A stretch of DNA of 64,000 nt, taken from positions 62,001 through 126,000 of the forward strand of contig NZ_VTRU01000004.1 of the NCBI RefSeq assembly GCF_008274625.1, given 5' to 3'. Below, piece after piece: positions 8,365 through 16,605 of the stretch. The stretch's first letter is position 1; each line of letters starts with the position of its first letter. The notes under the pieces were generated by a model that was not told where the DNA came from, searched no databases, and saw nothing but the letters and a program-made list of their open reading frames with translations. Source of the stretch: Chryseobacterium panacisoli. Lineage in GTDB: Bacteria > Bacteroidota > Bacteroidia > Flavobacteriales > Weeksellaceae. The position numbers and the translations under genes are program-made.

Positions 8365-8447
8365 TTAAATTGCATCTGGCTCATTTATATGACAAAAGTC
8401 TGTACAATATCCTTAAAATATTTATATGAATATAAAATTATAAAGAT

Positions 8448-8455
8448 TATCTTTG
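8448..8455 (+). promoter_or_regulatory. Promoter -7 box for the second CoA-transferase gene
   Basis: TATCTTTG fits TAnnTTTG, upstream of both candidate starts (8486 and 8519). No clear -33 element. Confidence 0.4.
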
Positions 8456-8518
8456 AAAGAATAGAAGTATTTTATGTAATAAAAAATGCTCTCAACACCC
8501 TTTGAAAAAAGACAAAAT

Positions 8519-9793
8519 ATGAATAATTACATCAGCGCAGAAGAAGCAATATATACGATAAAAAGCGGAAACCGAGTATTCTTTCACGGCAGTGCCTGTA
8601 CTCCCAATTACCTGATTGATGAACTGGCAAGACAGTCTCACCGATTGCAAAATGTGGAAATGGTTTCCATTACCCAACAAGGCAATGTGGAAATTGCAAA
8701 ACCGGAATACAAAGACAGCTTTTTCGTCAACTCTTTATTTGTTTCCACTCCTGTGCGTGATGCCGTGAATTCTGACAGAGGAGACTTTGTACCGGTATTT
8801 CTGAGTGAAATTCCTATTTTATTCAGAAAAAACATTCTGCCTCTGGATGTAGCGATCGTTACGGTTTCTCCTCCGGACAGACACGGTTTCTGTACATTGG
8901 GAACTTCAGTAGATATTGCAAGAGCAGCGGTGGATACTGCAAAAATCATTGTTGCTATTGTCAATCCAAGGATGCCAAGAACCCATGGAGACGGGATGAT
9001 CCACATCAGCAGAATCCATAAGCTGGTCTGGCATGAAGAAGAACTTCCCACTGTAGATTATGGTTCAAAAGTAGGACATGAAGAAATGCTTGTCGGAAAA
9101 AATGTGGCTGAACTTATTGAAGACAGATCTACCCTTCAGATGGGTATCGGAACCATTCCTGATGCGGTTTTGAAATGCCTTACCAACCATAAAGATCTGG
9201 GAATTCATACTGAAATGCTGAGCGATGGTGTTATTGACCTCATTCAGGATGATGTCATCAACAACAAATACAAAGGGTACAACGATAATAAAACCATTAC
9301 CAGTTTCTGCTTCGGAACCAGAAAACTATATGATTATGTGGACGACAATACTGTATTTGCTTTCAGAGATGTAAGTGAAGTCAATTTTCCTATCAACATC
9401 ATGAGAAACAAAAAAATGGTTGCCATTAATTCTGCCATTGAAATAGATCTTACGGGACAGGTATGTGCTGATTCTATCGGAACTATGCAATATAGCGGAA
9501 TCGGGGGACAAATGGACTTTATGCGTGGTGCCGCATTAAGTGACGACGGAAAACCCATCATCGCCATTACTGCAAGAACAAAAAAAGGAATTTCCAGAAT
9601 CGTTCCTTTTCTTAAACAGGGAGCCGGTGTGGTAACTACAAGAGGACATATTCATTACGTAGTTACTGAATACGGAACAGCTTACCTCTATGGGAAAAAC
9701 CTTCGGCAAAGAGCGCAGGAACTCATCAGCATTGCCCATCCGGACGACAGAGAAATGCTGGAGAGAGCCGCCTTTGAGAGATTTAAACACTGA
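8519..9793 (+). CDS. Acetyl-CoA hydrolase/transferase (4-hydroxybutyrate CoA-transferase-like)
   Basis: About 424 residues from ATG 8519; an in-frame ATG at 8486 would add 11 residues but family members start near MNNYISAEEAI. The N-terminal half has IKSGNRVFFHGSACTPN. The C-terminal half has GIGTIPDAVLKCL, then HTEMLSDGVIDLI with the likely catalytic Glu, then YSGIGGQMDFMRGA and VTEYGTAYLYGK. These are hallmarks of 4-hydroxybutyrate/butyryl-CoA:acetate CoA-transferases. It belongs to a different branch from the CoA-transferase at 6789. Located among tyrosine-degradation genes, it may activate acetoacetate or short acids (inference). Confidence 0.86.
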   Translation: MNNYISAEEAIYTIKSGNRVFFHGSACTPNYLIDELARQSHRLQNVEMVSITQQGNVEIAKPEYKDSFFVNSLFVSTPVRDAVNSDRGDFVPVFLSEIPILFRKNILPLDVAIVTVSPPDRHGFCTLGTSVDIARAAVDTAKIIVAIVNPRMPRTHGDGMIHISRIHKLVWHEEELPTVDYGSKVGHEEMLVGKNVAELIEDRSTLQMGIGTIPDAVLKCLTNHKDLGIHTEMLSDGVIDLIQDDVINNKYKGYNDNKTITSFCFGTRKLYDYVDDNTVFAFRDVSEVNFPINIMRNKKMVAINSAIEIDLTGQVCADSIGTMQYSGIGGQMDFMRGAALSDDGKPIIAITARTKKGISRIVPFLKQGAGVVTTRGHIHYVVTEYGTAYLYGKNLRQRAQELISIAHPDDREMLERAAFERFKH

Positions 9794-9930
9794 TAATCAA
9801 ATGATAAGGATTCCAAATTATTTTTTATTTAAAATCTCAAAACATATTTTGAATCCACATCTGCAGAATCATAAAAAAGCGTTAATCTTTTGGCAGTATT
9901 TTTGATAAAACTCATTCAAAAACAAGGAAA

Positions 9931-10722
9931 TTGAAAACTATATATAATTCGATACGAGAAGAAGTTGTAAAGCATTCTAAAGTAAGGAATTCTGTTTTGG
10001 GGAATGTGAATGAATGGAAGAGAAGCCATTATATTATTCTTTCCGAAATTATTAAAGATGAGCTCTCTGGAGCCGAAGAACTGAAAGGAGGAAAAAAGTT
10101 TGAAATCGGAAATACCATTTCACATGTTACCCTGCAGCGCTTTTTTGAAAATGACTATCAGGATAAAACTCATAATGATCTCAGGTTTCTTAAAACATTA
10201 GATAAGATCTGTATTTTCTTAGGCTACAAAGACCTTAATGACTATATTCTATCTGTAAGACATAAGAAACAAAACAATGAGGAATCTGATAATCAGTCAC
10301 ATCTTACACAGATGGTTTATGATTACTGTGCAGCAGCTTTTGAATTTTACAAGCTGTTTCCCACTCACAATACTGAACTGTTAAAAGATCTGGTATTCGA
10401 TGATTCCCCGTTTCTGGAACGAGCGTCACAATTCAGCAAAGAGCTGTGTGATAAAGATTTTCATCTGGTTACTAAAAACAACCGGTCCAATTATGAAGTT
10501 TTTGATATTCATATCGTTACGGATGAACCGGACAAAAAAATACTGGAGTCTCAGGAATTCTGGAATCTTCTGTTCAAGGTAGGAGAAACGGGAGAAGAAC
10601 ACTTCGTCAACCAGCTGAGTACTCAGATCTATTTTATCCGGAAAATAAATAATACCTGGAAGATATGGGATAATTATAATCCCGATGCAGGGCTGTTAAA
10701 CAGAAAGATTGAAACAATATAA
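9931..10722 (+). CDS. Unknown protein with HTH-like N-terminus and possible NTF2-like C-terminus
   Basis: 263 residues. The only sensible start is TTG at 9931, placed 3 to 4 bases after AAGGA. Residues about 40-100 contain the pattern SHVTLQRFFEND, then LRFLKTLDKICIFLGYKDLNDYI. This recalls a compact helical domain common in Bacteroidota regulators (S-x-x-TLxRxF followed by LDxLxxxLGY). After a charged linker (residues 105-120), the rest resembles an NTF2/SnoaL-like fold, ending in a strand with NTWKIWDNYNPDAGL. No family is recognised with certainty. Between a CoA-transferase and hppD it is a candidate regulator of this region; this is inference. Confidence 0.6.
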   Translation: MKTIYNSIREEVVKHSKVRNSVLGNVNEWKRSHYIILSEIIKDELSGAEELKGGKKFEIGNTISHVTLQRFFENDYQDKTHNDLRFLKTLDKICIFLGYKDLNDYILSVRHKKQNNEESDNQSHLTQMVYDYCAAAFEFYKLFPTHNTELLKDLVFDDSPFLERASQFSKELCDKDFHLVTKNNRSNYEVFDIHIVTDEPDKKILESQEFWNLLFKVGETGEEHFVNQLSTQIYFIRKINNTWKIWDNYNPDAGLLNRKIETI

Positions 10723-10727
10723 AAAGA

Positions 10728-10752
10728 AAGCCGTAGAAAATTTCTACGGCTT
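10728..10752. terminator. Hairpin between the unknown gene and hppD
   Basis: AAGCCGTAGAAA (10728-10739) pairs with TTTCTACGGCTT (10741-10752). There is no T-run, so it may be a weak terminator or an mRNA end stabiliser. Confidence 0.5.
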
Positions 10753-10832
10753 CCATGTTTCGAAATATTTTTTTCACTTGTCTTTTGTATTACAAATGTA
10801 AGTAGCCGATTTCAAACGTAAGAAACTTAAAT

Positions 10833-10845
10833 ATACTTAAGTAAA
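10833..10845. promoter_or_regulatory. Possible shared regulatory motif upstream of hppD
   Basis: ATACTTAAGTAAA occurs here and again at 14105-14117, upstream of the flavin reductase gene of the same region. The core ACTTAAGT is palindromic. Function is speculative. Confidence 0.25.
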
Positions 10846-10956
10846 CTCTTCTTTAACGTTATGTTAAATATATTCAATGAATCCAAGGGAATATTTTCGC
10901 AATGTCTAAGTTTTTTGTAATTTGCATACCAATAAAATAAAAGTAAAAGAGAAAAT

Positions 10957-12087
10957 ATGTCAACACTTACATTTGCCGAGAAAATAGCTCAAGCAGAAAA
11001 TTTCTTACCGATCAACGGTACAGATTATATTGAGTTTTATGTAGGAAATGCAAAACAGGCTGCCCATTATTACAAAACCGCTTTCGGTTTTCAGTCTGTA
11101 GCTTATGCGGGTCCTGAAACAGGAGTAAGAGACCGTGCATCTTATGTGCTTCAACAGGGAAAAATCAGATTGGTATTAACAACAGGATTGAAATCTGACT
11201 CTGCTATCAGTGAGCATGTAAAAAAACATGGTGACGGAGTAAAAATTTTGGCACTTTGGGTAGATGACGCTTATGCAGCTTTCGAAGAAACAATTAAAAG
11301 AGGTGGAAAGCCTTATTTAGAGCCTGTAACGTTAACTGATGAGCATGGAGAGGTAAGAATGTCCGGAATCTACACTTATGGAGAAACCGTTCACATGTTT
11401 GTAGAAAGAAAAAATTACAACGGAGCTTTCATGCCTGGATATGAAAAGTGGGAAAGTGACTATAAGCCTGAAGAAGCAGGTTTATTGTACGTAGACCACT
11501 GTGTTGGAAATGTTGACTGGAACAGAATGATCCCAACTGTAGAATGGTATGAAAAGGTAATGGGATTTGTAAACATCCTTTCTTTTGACGACAAGCAGAT
11601 CAATACAGAATATTCTGCATTGATGTCTAAAGTAATGTCCAACGGAAACGGATTTGCAAAATTCCCTATCAACGAACCTGCAGAAGGAAAGAAGAAATCT
11701 CAGGTGGAAGAATATCTTGATTTCTACGAAGGAGAAGGTGTACAGCACATCGCTGTTGCTACAAAAGACATCATCCATACTGTAACTGAATTGAAAAAAC
11801 GTGGAGTTGAATTCCTTTCTGCTCCGCCGGAAGCTTATTACGATATGGTTCCTGAAAGAGTAGGCCATATTGATGAAGATCTTAAAAAACTTCAGGATTT
11901 AGGTATACTTATTGATCATGATGAAGAAGGGTACTTATTACAGATCTTTACCAAGCCTGTAGAAGACCGTCCTACTCTATTCTTCGAAATTATTGAAAGA
12001 CATGGTGCACAGAGTTTTGGTGCCGGAAACTTCAAAGCTTTATTCGAAGCATTAGAAAGAGAGCAGGAAAGAAGAGGTAATCTTTAA
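10957..12087 (+). CDS. hppD: 4-hydroxyphenylpyruvate dioxygenase
   Basis: 376 residues, made of two vicinal-oxygen-chelate (glyoxalase-like) domains. It converts 4-hydroxyphenylpyruvate to homogentisate with Fe(II) and O2 and so supplies the substrate of HmgA. The C-terminal domain carries the metal triad: His181 (VDHCVGNVD), His264 (VQHIAVAT) and Glu344 (FFEIIERHG). Its end GAGNFKALFEALEREQERRGNL is the family's C-terminal gating helix. It has its own terminator. An AT-rich leader of over 200 bases holds a motif shared with the flavin reductase gene at 14140. Confidence 0.95.
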   Translation: MSTLTFAEKIAQAENFLPINGTDYIEFYVGNAKQAAHYYKTAFGFQSVAYAGPETGVRDRASYVLQQGKIRLVLTTGLKSDSAISEHVKKHGDGVKILALWVDDAYAAFEETIKRGGKPYLEPVTLTDEHGEVRMSGIYTYGETVHMFVERKNYNGAFMPGYEKWESDYKPEEAGLLYVDHCVGNVDWNRMIPTVEWYEKVMGFVNILSFDDKQINTEYSALMSKVMSNGNGFAKFPINEPAEGKKKSQVEEYLDFYEGEGVQHIAVATKDIIHTVTELKKRGVEFLSAPPEAYYDMVPERVGHIDEDLKKLQDLGILIDHDEEGYLLQIFTKPVEDRPTLFFEIIERHGAQSFGAGNFKALFEALEREQERRGNL

Positions 12088-12103
12088 TTTTACATTAAAA
12101 TAT

Positions 12104-12142
12104 AAGTTTTGTCAGAATACCGTATTCTGGCAAAACTTTTTT
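12104..12142 (+). terminator. Rho-independent terminator after hppD
   Basis: AAGTTTTGTCAGAATA (12104-12119) pairs with TATTCTGGCAAAACTT (12123-12138) with one wobble, followed by Ts. A longer reading of the next gene from 12109 would merely translate this hairpin. Confidence 0.85.
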
Positions 12143-12156
12143 ATAAAACACAGTAT

Positions 12157-12618
12157 ATGAGAAAACTTTTTATCGGGATTTCCCTTTTAGGAACTTTAGG
12201 GCTTAAAGCTCAATATGGTTCTTTGAATGAAATTCTTAACCGACTTGAACAAAGAAAAGGGATCAATCAGCATCTTGAAAATGTAAATATTGATAACAAA
12301 AAATTCATTTTCATCAAAGATGAAGCTGATCATACGGAACGGGACTTTATTATTATCAAAGAAAATAATGCCACTTATGTAGAGGTTTTCGATGATAAAG
12401 CGACAGGAGAAAGCAGTTCTAATGTTTTCACCGGTGATATTGTCAGGAAAAAAAATATTATTTCTTTAAGAGCAGATATGCTTGAAAATAAAAAAATCCC
12501 AATGCCTGTTACGAAAACGTTATTGTTGACCCAGCAGGATAATATTCTATATCTCATCGATGTCAATACCAGAGACAGATGGATAGATGAAGCATCTTAT
12601 TCAAAAAAGGCAAAATAA
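12157..12618 (+). CDS. Small secreted protein of unknown function
   Basis: About 153 residues from ATG 12157. The N-terminus MRKLFIGISLLGTLGLKAQ is a clear signal peptide with cleavage after Ala-Gln-type residues. The mature part is charged and beta-rich (ENVNIDNKKFIFIKDEADH, then FIIIKENNATYVEVFDD) and lacks any recognised motif. An in-frame upstream start at 12109 lies inside the hppD terminator and is rejected. The gene lies between hppD and fahA, 52 bases before the latter and with no terminator between, so it is probably cotranscribed with fahA. Its role in aromatic catabolism, if any, is unknown. Confidence 0.65.
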   Translation: MRKLFIGISLLGTLGLKAQYGSLNEILNRLEQRKGINQHLENVNIDNKKFIFIKDEADHTERDFIIIKENNATYVEVFDDKATGESSSNVFTGDIVRKKNIISLRADMLENKKIPMPVTKTLLLTQQDNILYLIDVNTRDRWIDEASYSKKAK

Positions 12619-12670
12619 ATATTCTGTGGAAATACTCAGCAATATTTTAATCTAACTAAAATCTAAACTT

Positions 12671-13918
12671 ATGAAATCATTTGTAGACTATTCCTCAAAC
12701 TCGGATTTTTCTATACACAATATTCCTTTCGGAGTCGCAGTTTTTAACAAAGAATATATCGGATGCTGTACAAGAATCGGAGATCAGGTAATTGATCTTG
12801 CGACTTTGTACGATCTTGGTTATTTTGAAGATATTGAAGGATTAGACGACAATGTTTTTGAAGCTTATACCATCAACGAATTTATCGAACTGGGCAAACC
12901 GATTACCAATGCTGTTCGTACTAAAATTCAGACATTATTACAGGAAGGATCTACTTTATCAAAAGATCAGAAAACAATAGAAGAAGCTTTCTATGACCTG
13001 GACAAGGTAAAAATGATGATGCCTGTACACATTCCGAACTACACGGATTTTTACAGCAGCATCGAACATGCTACCAACGTAGGAAAAATGTTCCGTGATC
13101 CTGCAAACGCTTTATTACCTAACTGGAAACATTTACCTGTAGGTTATCACGGAAGAGCATCCTCTATCGTAGTTTCTGGTACAGATATCAACCGTCCAAA
13201 AGGTCAGATGAAGCCTGCAGAAGCAGACAAGCCTGTTTTCGGACCATGTAAACAACTGGATTTTGAATTGGAAATGGCTTTCATCATCAATAAAAATACA
13301 GAGATGGGAGAAAGTATTTCTACTAAAGAAGCAGAAGATGCCATCTTCGGAATGGTAGTTTTCAACGACTGGTCTGCAAGAGATATTCAATCTTGGGAAT
13401 ATGTTCCGCTAGGGCCATTCCTTGCGAAAAACTTTGGTTCTTCCATTTCTCCATGGGTTGTAACTCTGGAAGCATTAGAGCCATTCAGAACAGCTTCACC
13501 AGTACAGGATCCTGGAGTTTTAGAGTATTTAAAATTTGAAGGGGATCAAAACTATGATATCAACCTTGAAGTCTATATTCAGCCAGAAAACGGGGAACAA
13601 AACCTAATCTCTGAAAGCAACTATAAACACATGTACTGGAATATGACCCAGCAGCTGGCACACCACACCGTAAACGGATGTAACGTGGAAGTGGGAGATT
13701 TATACGCCAGCGGCACCATTTCAGGAAGCGATCCAAAATCTTTCGGATCTATGCTTGAGCTGACATGGAGAGGACAAAATCCTTTATCATTAAGCAACGG
13801 TGAAGAAAGAAAATTCATTGAAGATAATGATACCGTTACTATGAAAGCTTGGGCTGAAAAAGACGGTGTAAGAGTAGGTTTCGGTGAAGTTTCGGGTAAA
13901 ATTATCCCGACAGTTTAA
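12671..13918 (+). CDS. fahA: Fumarylacetoacetase
   Basis: 415 residues, the usual length of fumarylacetoacetate hydrolase, which splits fumarylacetoacetate into fumarate and acetoacetate as the last step of tyrosine breakdown. The metal and catalytic regions are present: DFYSSIEHATNVGKMFR, LDFELEMAFIINK (metal-binding glutamates), then FNDWSARDIQSWEYVPLGPF with the ligand Asp, and ASGTISGSDPKSFGSMLEL. It follows hppD and a small secreted protein. No maleylacetoacetate isomerase is encoded in the window, so the step before this enzyme must be supplied elsewhere. Confidence 0.95.
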   Translation: MKSFVDYSSNSDFSIHNIPFGVAVFNKEYIGCCTRIGDQVIDLATLYDLGYFEDIEGLDDNVFEAYTINEFIELGKPITNAVRTKIQTLLQEGSTLSKDQKTIEEAFYDLDKVKMMMPVHIPNYTDFYSSIEHATNVGKMFRDPANALLPNWKHLPVGYHGRASSIVVSGTDINRPKGQMKPAEADKPVFGPCKQLDFELEMAFIINKNTEMGESISTKEAEDAIFGMVVFNDWSARDIQSWEYVPLGPFLAKNFGSSISPWVVTLEALEPFRTASPVQDPGVLEYLKFEGDQNYDINLEVYIQPENGEQNLISESNYKHMYWNMTQQLAHHTVNGCNVEVGDLYASGTISGSDPKSFGSMLELTWRGQNPLSLSNGEERKFIEDNDTVTMKAWAEKDGVRVGFGEVSGKIIPTV

Positions 13919-13955
13919 TTTTTTTTAAATTTTAACTCTGCACAATACAACTATT

Positions 13956-13988
13956 AAACCTTATAGGTTTTGAAAACCTATAAGGTTT
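13956..13988. repeat. Perfect palindrome, family C copy 1
   Basis: AAACCTTATAGGTTTT (13956-13971) and its exact complement AAAACCTATAAGGTTT (13973-13988) flank one G. It lies 37 bases after fahA and could act as a terminator or structural element; a diverged copy is at 52548-52580. Confidence 0.75.
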
Positions 13989-14032
13989 GGTGGATGATTG
14001 CTAAAAATATCCTGCTAAACAGTTAGTATTAG

Positions 14033-14095
14033 AAATGTCATGCTGAGCATGAACTATAAGTTTACGAAAGCAGTTCACTAAGCATCTTATTAAAT
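14033..14095. repeat. Possible dispersed repeat fragment with ATGTCATGCTGAGCAT
   Basis: TGTCATGCTGAGCAT and the later AGCATCTTATTAA recall a common Bacteroidota intergenic repeat. Only this copy is in the window. Confidence 0.3.
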
Positions 14096-14104
14096 ATCAT
14101 TTGA

Positions 14105-14117
14105 ATACTTAAGTAAA
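14105..14117. promoter_or_regulatory. Possible shared regulatory motif upstream of the flavin reductase gene
   Basis: ATACTTAAGTAAA, identical to 10833-10845 upstream of hppD; 22 bases before the ATG at 14140. Confidence 0.25.
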
Positions 14118-14139
14118 ATTAAGTGTTAAAAGCAAAAAC

Positions 14140-14964
14140 ATGAAAACAGTAATCCCCTCCGAGATAACCTCCGTACAGCTGCAGACCATTATGCAGACAG
14201 CCATTTCACCGCGCCCTATTGCATTGGCATCTACGGTAGATAAAGACGGTAATAACAACTTATCTCCATTCAGTTTTTTTAATATGTTCAGTACGGTTCC
14301 TCCTATTTTGATCTTTTCACCGTCAAGAAGAGTTCGGGACAATACCACAAAACATACGCTGGAAAATGTTCTTGAAGTACCGGAAGTAGTCATTGGAACA
14401 GTGAATTTTCCCATTGTACAGCAGATCTCATTAGCTTCTACAGAATATGAAACCGGAGTCAATGAGTTTATTAAATCCGGACTTACCATGAAAGAAGCTG
14501 ATCTAGTAAAACCTAAACTTATTGAAGAATGCCCTGTCAACTTTGAATGCAAAGTTTTAGAGGTAAAATCATTAGGAGATCAGGGCGGTGCGGGGAATCT
14601 TGTGATCTGTGAAGTTCAGAAAATTCATATCAGAGAAGAATACCTGAATGAAGCCGGAAACCTGGATCAGAAAAAGCTGGATATGGTAGCCCGTTTAGGC
14701 AGTAACTGGTATTCCAGAAGTAATGAAAACAGCCTTTTTGAGGTTCCAAAACCTTTGGTAACAAAAGGAATCGGCTTTGATCTGCTGCCTGATGCTATTA
14801 AATATAGTAAAGTATTTACAGGAAATGACCTCGGAATGCTTGCCAATACGGAAATATTGCCAGCAGGTGACTTCCATGCGGATGACACTATTCACCTTAA
14901 TGCCCAGAAACTGCTTTTGGAAAGTAAAATTGAAGAAGCATGGACCATTTTGACCATTAAATAA
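14140..14964 (+). CDS. Flavin reductase family protein (FMN-binding split barrel)
   Basis: 274 residues. The first two thirds form a flavin-reductase-like split barrel: ISPRPIALASTVDKDGNNN, then LSPFSFFNMFSTVPPILIFSPSRR, the FMN-cradling region of this family. The C-terminal part (YSRSNENSLFEVPKP onward) is an extension typical of a branch with DUF-like tails. It probably reduces or binds FMN and may hand reduced flavin to a partner oxygenase. It follows fahA after a 221-base spacer containing palindrome C and a motif shared with hppD, so regulation with the tyrosine genes is plausible. A specific substrate is not evident. Confidence 0.8.
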   Translation: MKTVIPSEITSVQLQTIMQTAISPRPIALASTVDKDGNNNLSPFSFFNMFSTVPPILIFSPSRRVRDNTTKHTLENVLEVPEVVIGTVNFPIVQQISLASTEYETGVNEFIKSGLTMKEADLVKPKLIEECPVNFECKVLEVKSLGDQGGAGNLVICEVQKIHIREEYLNEAGNLDQKKLDMVARLGSNWYSRSNENSLFEVPKPLVTKGIGFDLLPDAIKYSKVFTGNDLGMLANTEILPAGDFHADDTIHLNAQKLLLESKIEEAWTILTIK

Positions 14965-14970
14965 AAGAAA

Positions 14971-14996
14971 AAGCCTGAAAATTCAGGCTTTTTTAT
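14971..14996 (+). terminator. Rho-independent terminator after the flavin reductase gene
   Basis: AAGCCTGAA (14971-14979) pairs with TTCAGGCTT (14982-14990), followed by Ts. Confidence 0.85.
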
Positions 14997-15004
14997 TTAA
15001 GGAG

Positions 15005-15140
15005 GAAAGTTAGAAGCCGGAGGCTGGAAGTTCATAAAGATCATGAATAATAACCTCTTGGAAAATAGTTCTATTTTGATTTCAATAGATATCGAATACC
15101 GTTAACAACTCCCAGCTTCTATCTTCCCGCTTCCTTTCTT
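15005..15140. repeat. Imperfect inverted intergenic repeat, family D
   Basis: GAAGCCGGAGGCTGGAAGTT near the left end and AACTCCCAGCTTC plus TTCCCGCTTCC near the right are degenerate inverted versions of one GAAG(C/T)-rich unit. A related fragment lies at 56227-56265. Confidence 0.5.
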
Positions 15141-15145
15141 ACATG

Positions 15146-15652
15146 CTATTTTGCTTTCAAAGTTTCTGAAACTGTTATTTTCCCTTTTTCAGCAAAGTCT
15201 GTTACTTTTCCATTTTTATCAATGGAAATATTCAGATTATCATTTTTAGCATCGTAAAAAATACTTGTAGCATATCCCGGGCAGTCGTGCTGCTTACATC
15301 CAGTCAGTTTATAAATTCCGTTTTCTGATGTTATAGGACTTTCTACATTGAAGTTCTTTACCATCTCATCATATTGAGCTCCCGCAAGCTTCTTTAATCT
15401 TTCCGTAATGTTTTTATCTTCAAACAATTTAATATCGTGTGGATATTTACCCACATTTTTAGTGATAATATTGTCCGGAGCCGGAGCAGAAGGAGGTGGT
15501 GATGCTACAGAATCATTTTTTGTAATTACAGAATCTTTTGGCATTACTGTAGCCAAAGTATCTGTGCTTGCTGAAGATTCTGCTTTTGCTTCTTTTTTAC
15601 ACGAAATAACACATAATGAGAGCGCGAATGCGCCTGCAATAATTTTTTTCAT
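15146..15652 (-). CDS. Lipoprotein with an Ivy-like (lysozyme inhibitor) domain
   Basis: 168 residues. A lipoprotein signal ends at LCVISCKK with lipid-accepting Cys18, followed by a Ser/Thr/Pro-rich linker (residues 25-60). The C-terminal domain (about 75-168) carries YDEMVKNFN and TGCKQHDCPGYATSIFYD, with Cys119 and Cys124. In E. coli Ivy the equivalent loop is CKPHDC, which inserts into the lysozyme active site; here Pro is replaced by Gln. The length, the MV-containing helix and the strand after the loop also agree. I infer an Ivy-fold inhibitor of lysozyme or lytic transglycosylases anchored in the envelope. The gene is alone on the minus strand beside repeat D. Confidence 0.6.
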   Translation of the reverse strand: MKKIIAGAFALSLCVISCKKEAKAESSASTDTLATVMPKDSVITKNDSVASPPPSAPAPDNIITKNVGKYPHDIKLFEDKNITERLKKLAGAQYDEMVKNFNVESPITSENGIYKLTGCKQHDCPGYATSIFYDAKNDNLNISIDKNGKVTDFAEKGKITVSETLKAK

Positions 15653-15701
15653 AATTATACTGATATGGTGGTTGACTTATAATAACGTAGTTTTAACCGT
15701 T

Positions 15702-16544
15702 TTATTTCAATTTTTCTTTGATAAAATCAATACATTTTTCGGTTACAGCATTCAGATCTTCGGGTAAATCTGTCTCTGTCCAGGGCTCTTTTGCTCCGAA
15801 AGTATGATTTGCATTTTCAATCAGGAAAAGTTCAGAATTCGGGTGAAGAATATGAAGATGTTCTGCCTGCTTTACCTCTACTGCTTCATCTTCTGTCCCG
15901 TGGATAATCAACATATGAGCTTTTGCCATTTCCGTTGCCCGTTCTACATCAAAACGGTGTACATTCTGCTCATAATCTTCATAAAACTGATAATAGTGAG
16001 GCATTTCCTGTTGGGTACGTCCGTTCACAGCATAATAAACTCCGTTCTTTTTCCAGTTTTCAAAAGCTTCTCCTTTGGGAAAACGGTCTAAAGTATCCAC
16101 ACTGGCCAAAGTAATCAGACCGTTGATTCTTTCATCTTCAAAGGTTTTGATGATAGAAATCCCTCCTCCCCTGCTATGGCCAATCAAAATAATTTTTTCA
16201 GCATCTGCACGCGGATCTTTACTAAAGTGATCCATCACCACTCCGAGATCGGAAAGTTCTTTGGAGTAATTATTATGTCCAAAAGCTTCAAGGTCTCCAA
16301 AGTTGTGCGGGTCATCCGCTGTAGTCCCGTTATGGGAAAAATTAAACTTTACGAAGAAAAATCCTGCTTCAGCAAACTTTTCCGCCATCAGATTCCATGC
16401 TCCCCAATCTTTATAACCTTTATATCCGTGAACAAAAAGTACCAGCGGAAGTTTCCCTCCAATGTCTTTATAAAAAGCATCAGCAAGAAAACCTTTTGTT
16501 TCTTTATTTTCTAAATATATATTCTTTTCACTAATCAAATTCAT
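15702..16544 (-). CDS. Alpha/beta hydrolase
   Basis: 280 residues without a signal peptide. The alpha/beta-hydrolase core shows LVLFVHGYKGYKDWG (oxyanion region), the nucleophile elbow IGHSRGGGIS with Ser124, HGTEDEAVEV with the acid, and NANHTFG with the catalytic His. Resembles dienelactone-hydrolase/peptidase S9-like esterases of unknown substrate. It lies 49 bases upstream of the Ivy-like lipoprotein on the same strand, with no obvious terminator between, so the two may be cotranscribed. Confidence 0.85.
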   Translation of the reverse strand: MNLISEKNIYLENKETKGFLADAFYKDIGGKLPLVLFVHGYKGYKDWGAWNLMAEKFAEAGFFFVKFNFSHNGTTADDPHNFGDLEAFGHNNYSKELSDLGVVMDHFSKDPRADAEKIILIGHSRGGGISIIKTFEDERINGLITLASVDTLDRFPKGEAFENWKKNGVYYAVNGRTQQEMPHYYQFYEDYEQNVHRFDVERATEMAKAHMLIIHGTEDEAVEVKQAEHLHILHPNSELFLIENANHTFGAKEPWTETDLPEDLNAVTEKCIDFIKEKLK

Positions 16545-16605
16545 AAAATAAATGAGCTTTACTTAATATTATTTATATTTATACAATCAATTCAAATTGA
16601 AATTT

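Noticed and set aside
11482..11868. 128-codon minus-strand frame inside hppD
   Set aside because: Shadow of hppD; the hppD frame has all catalytic residues.
12109..12156. N-terminal extension of the small secreted protein before fahA
   Set aside because: These codons are the right part of the hppD terminator; the signal peptide begins at 12157.
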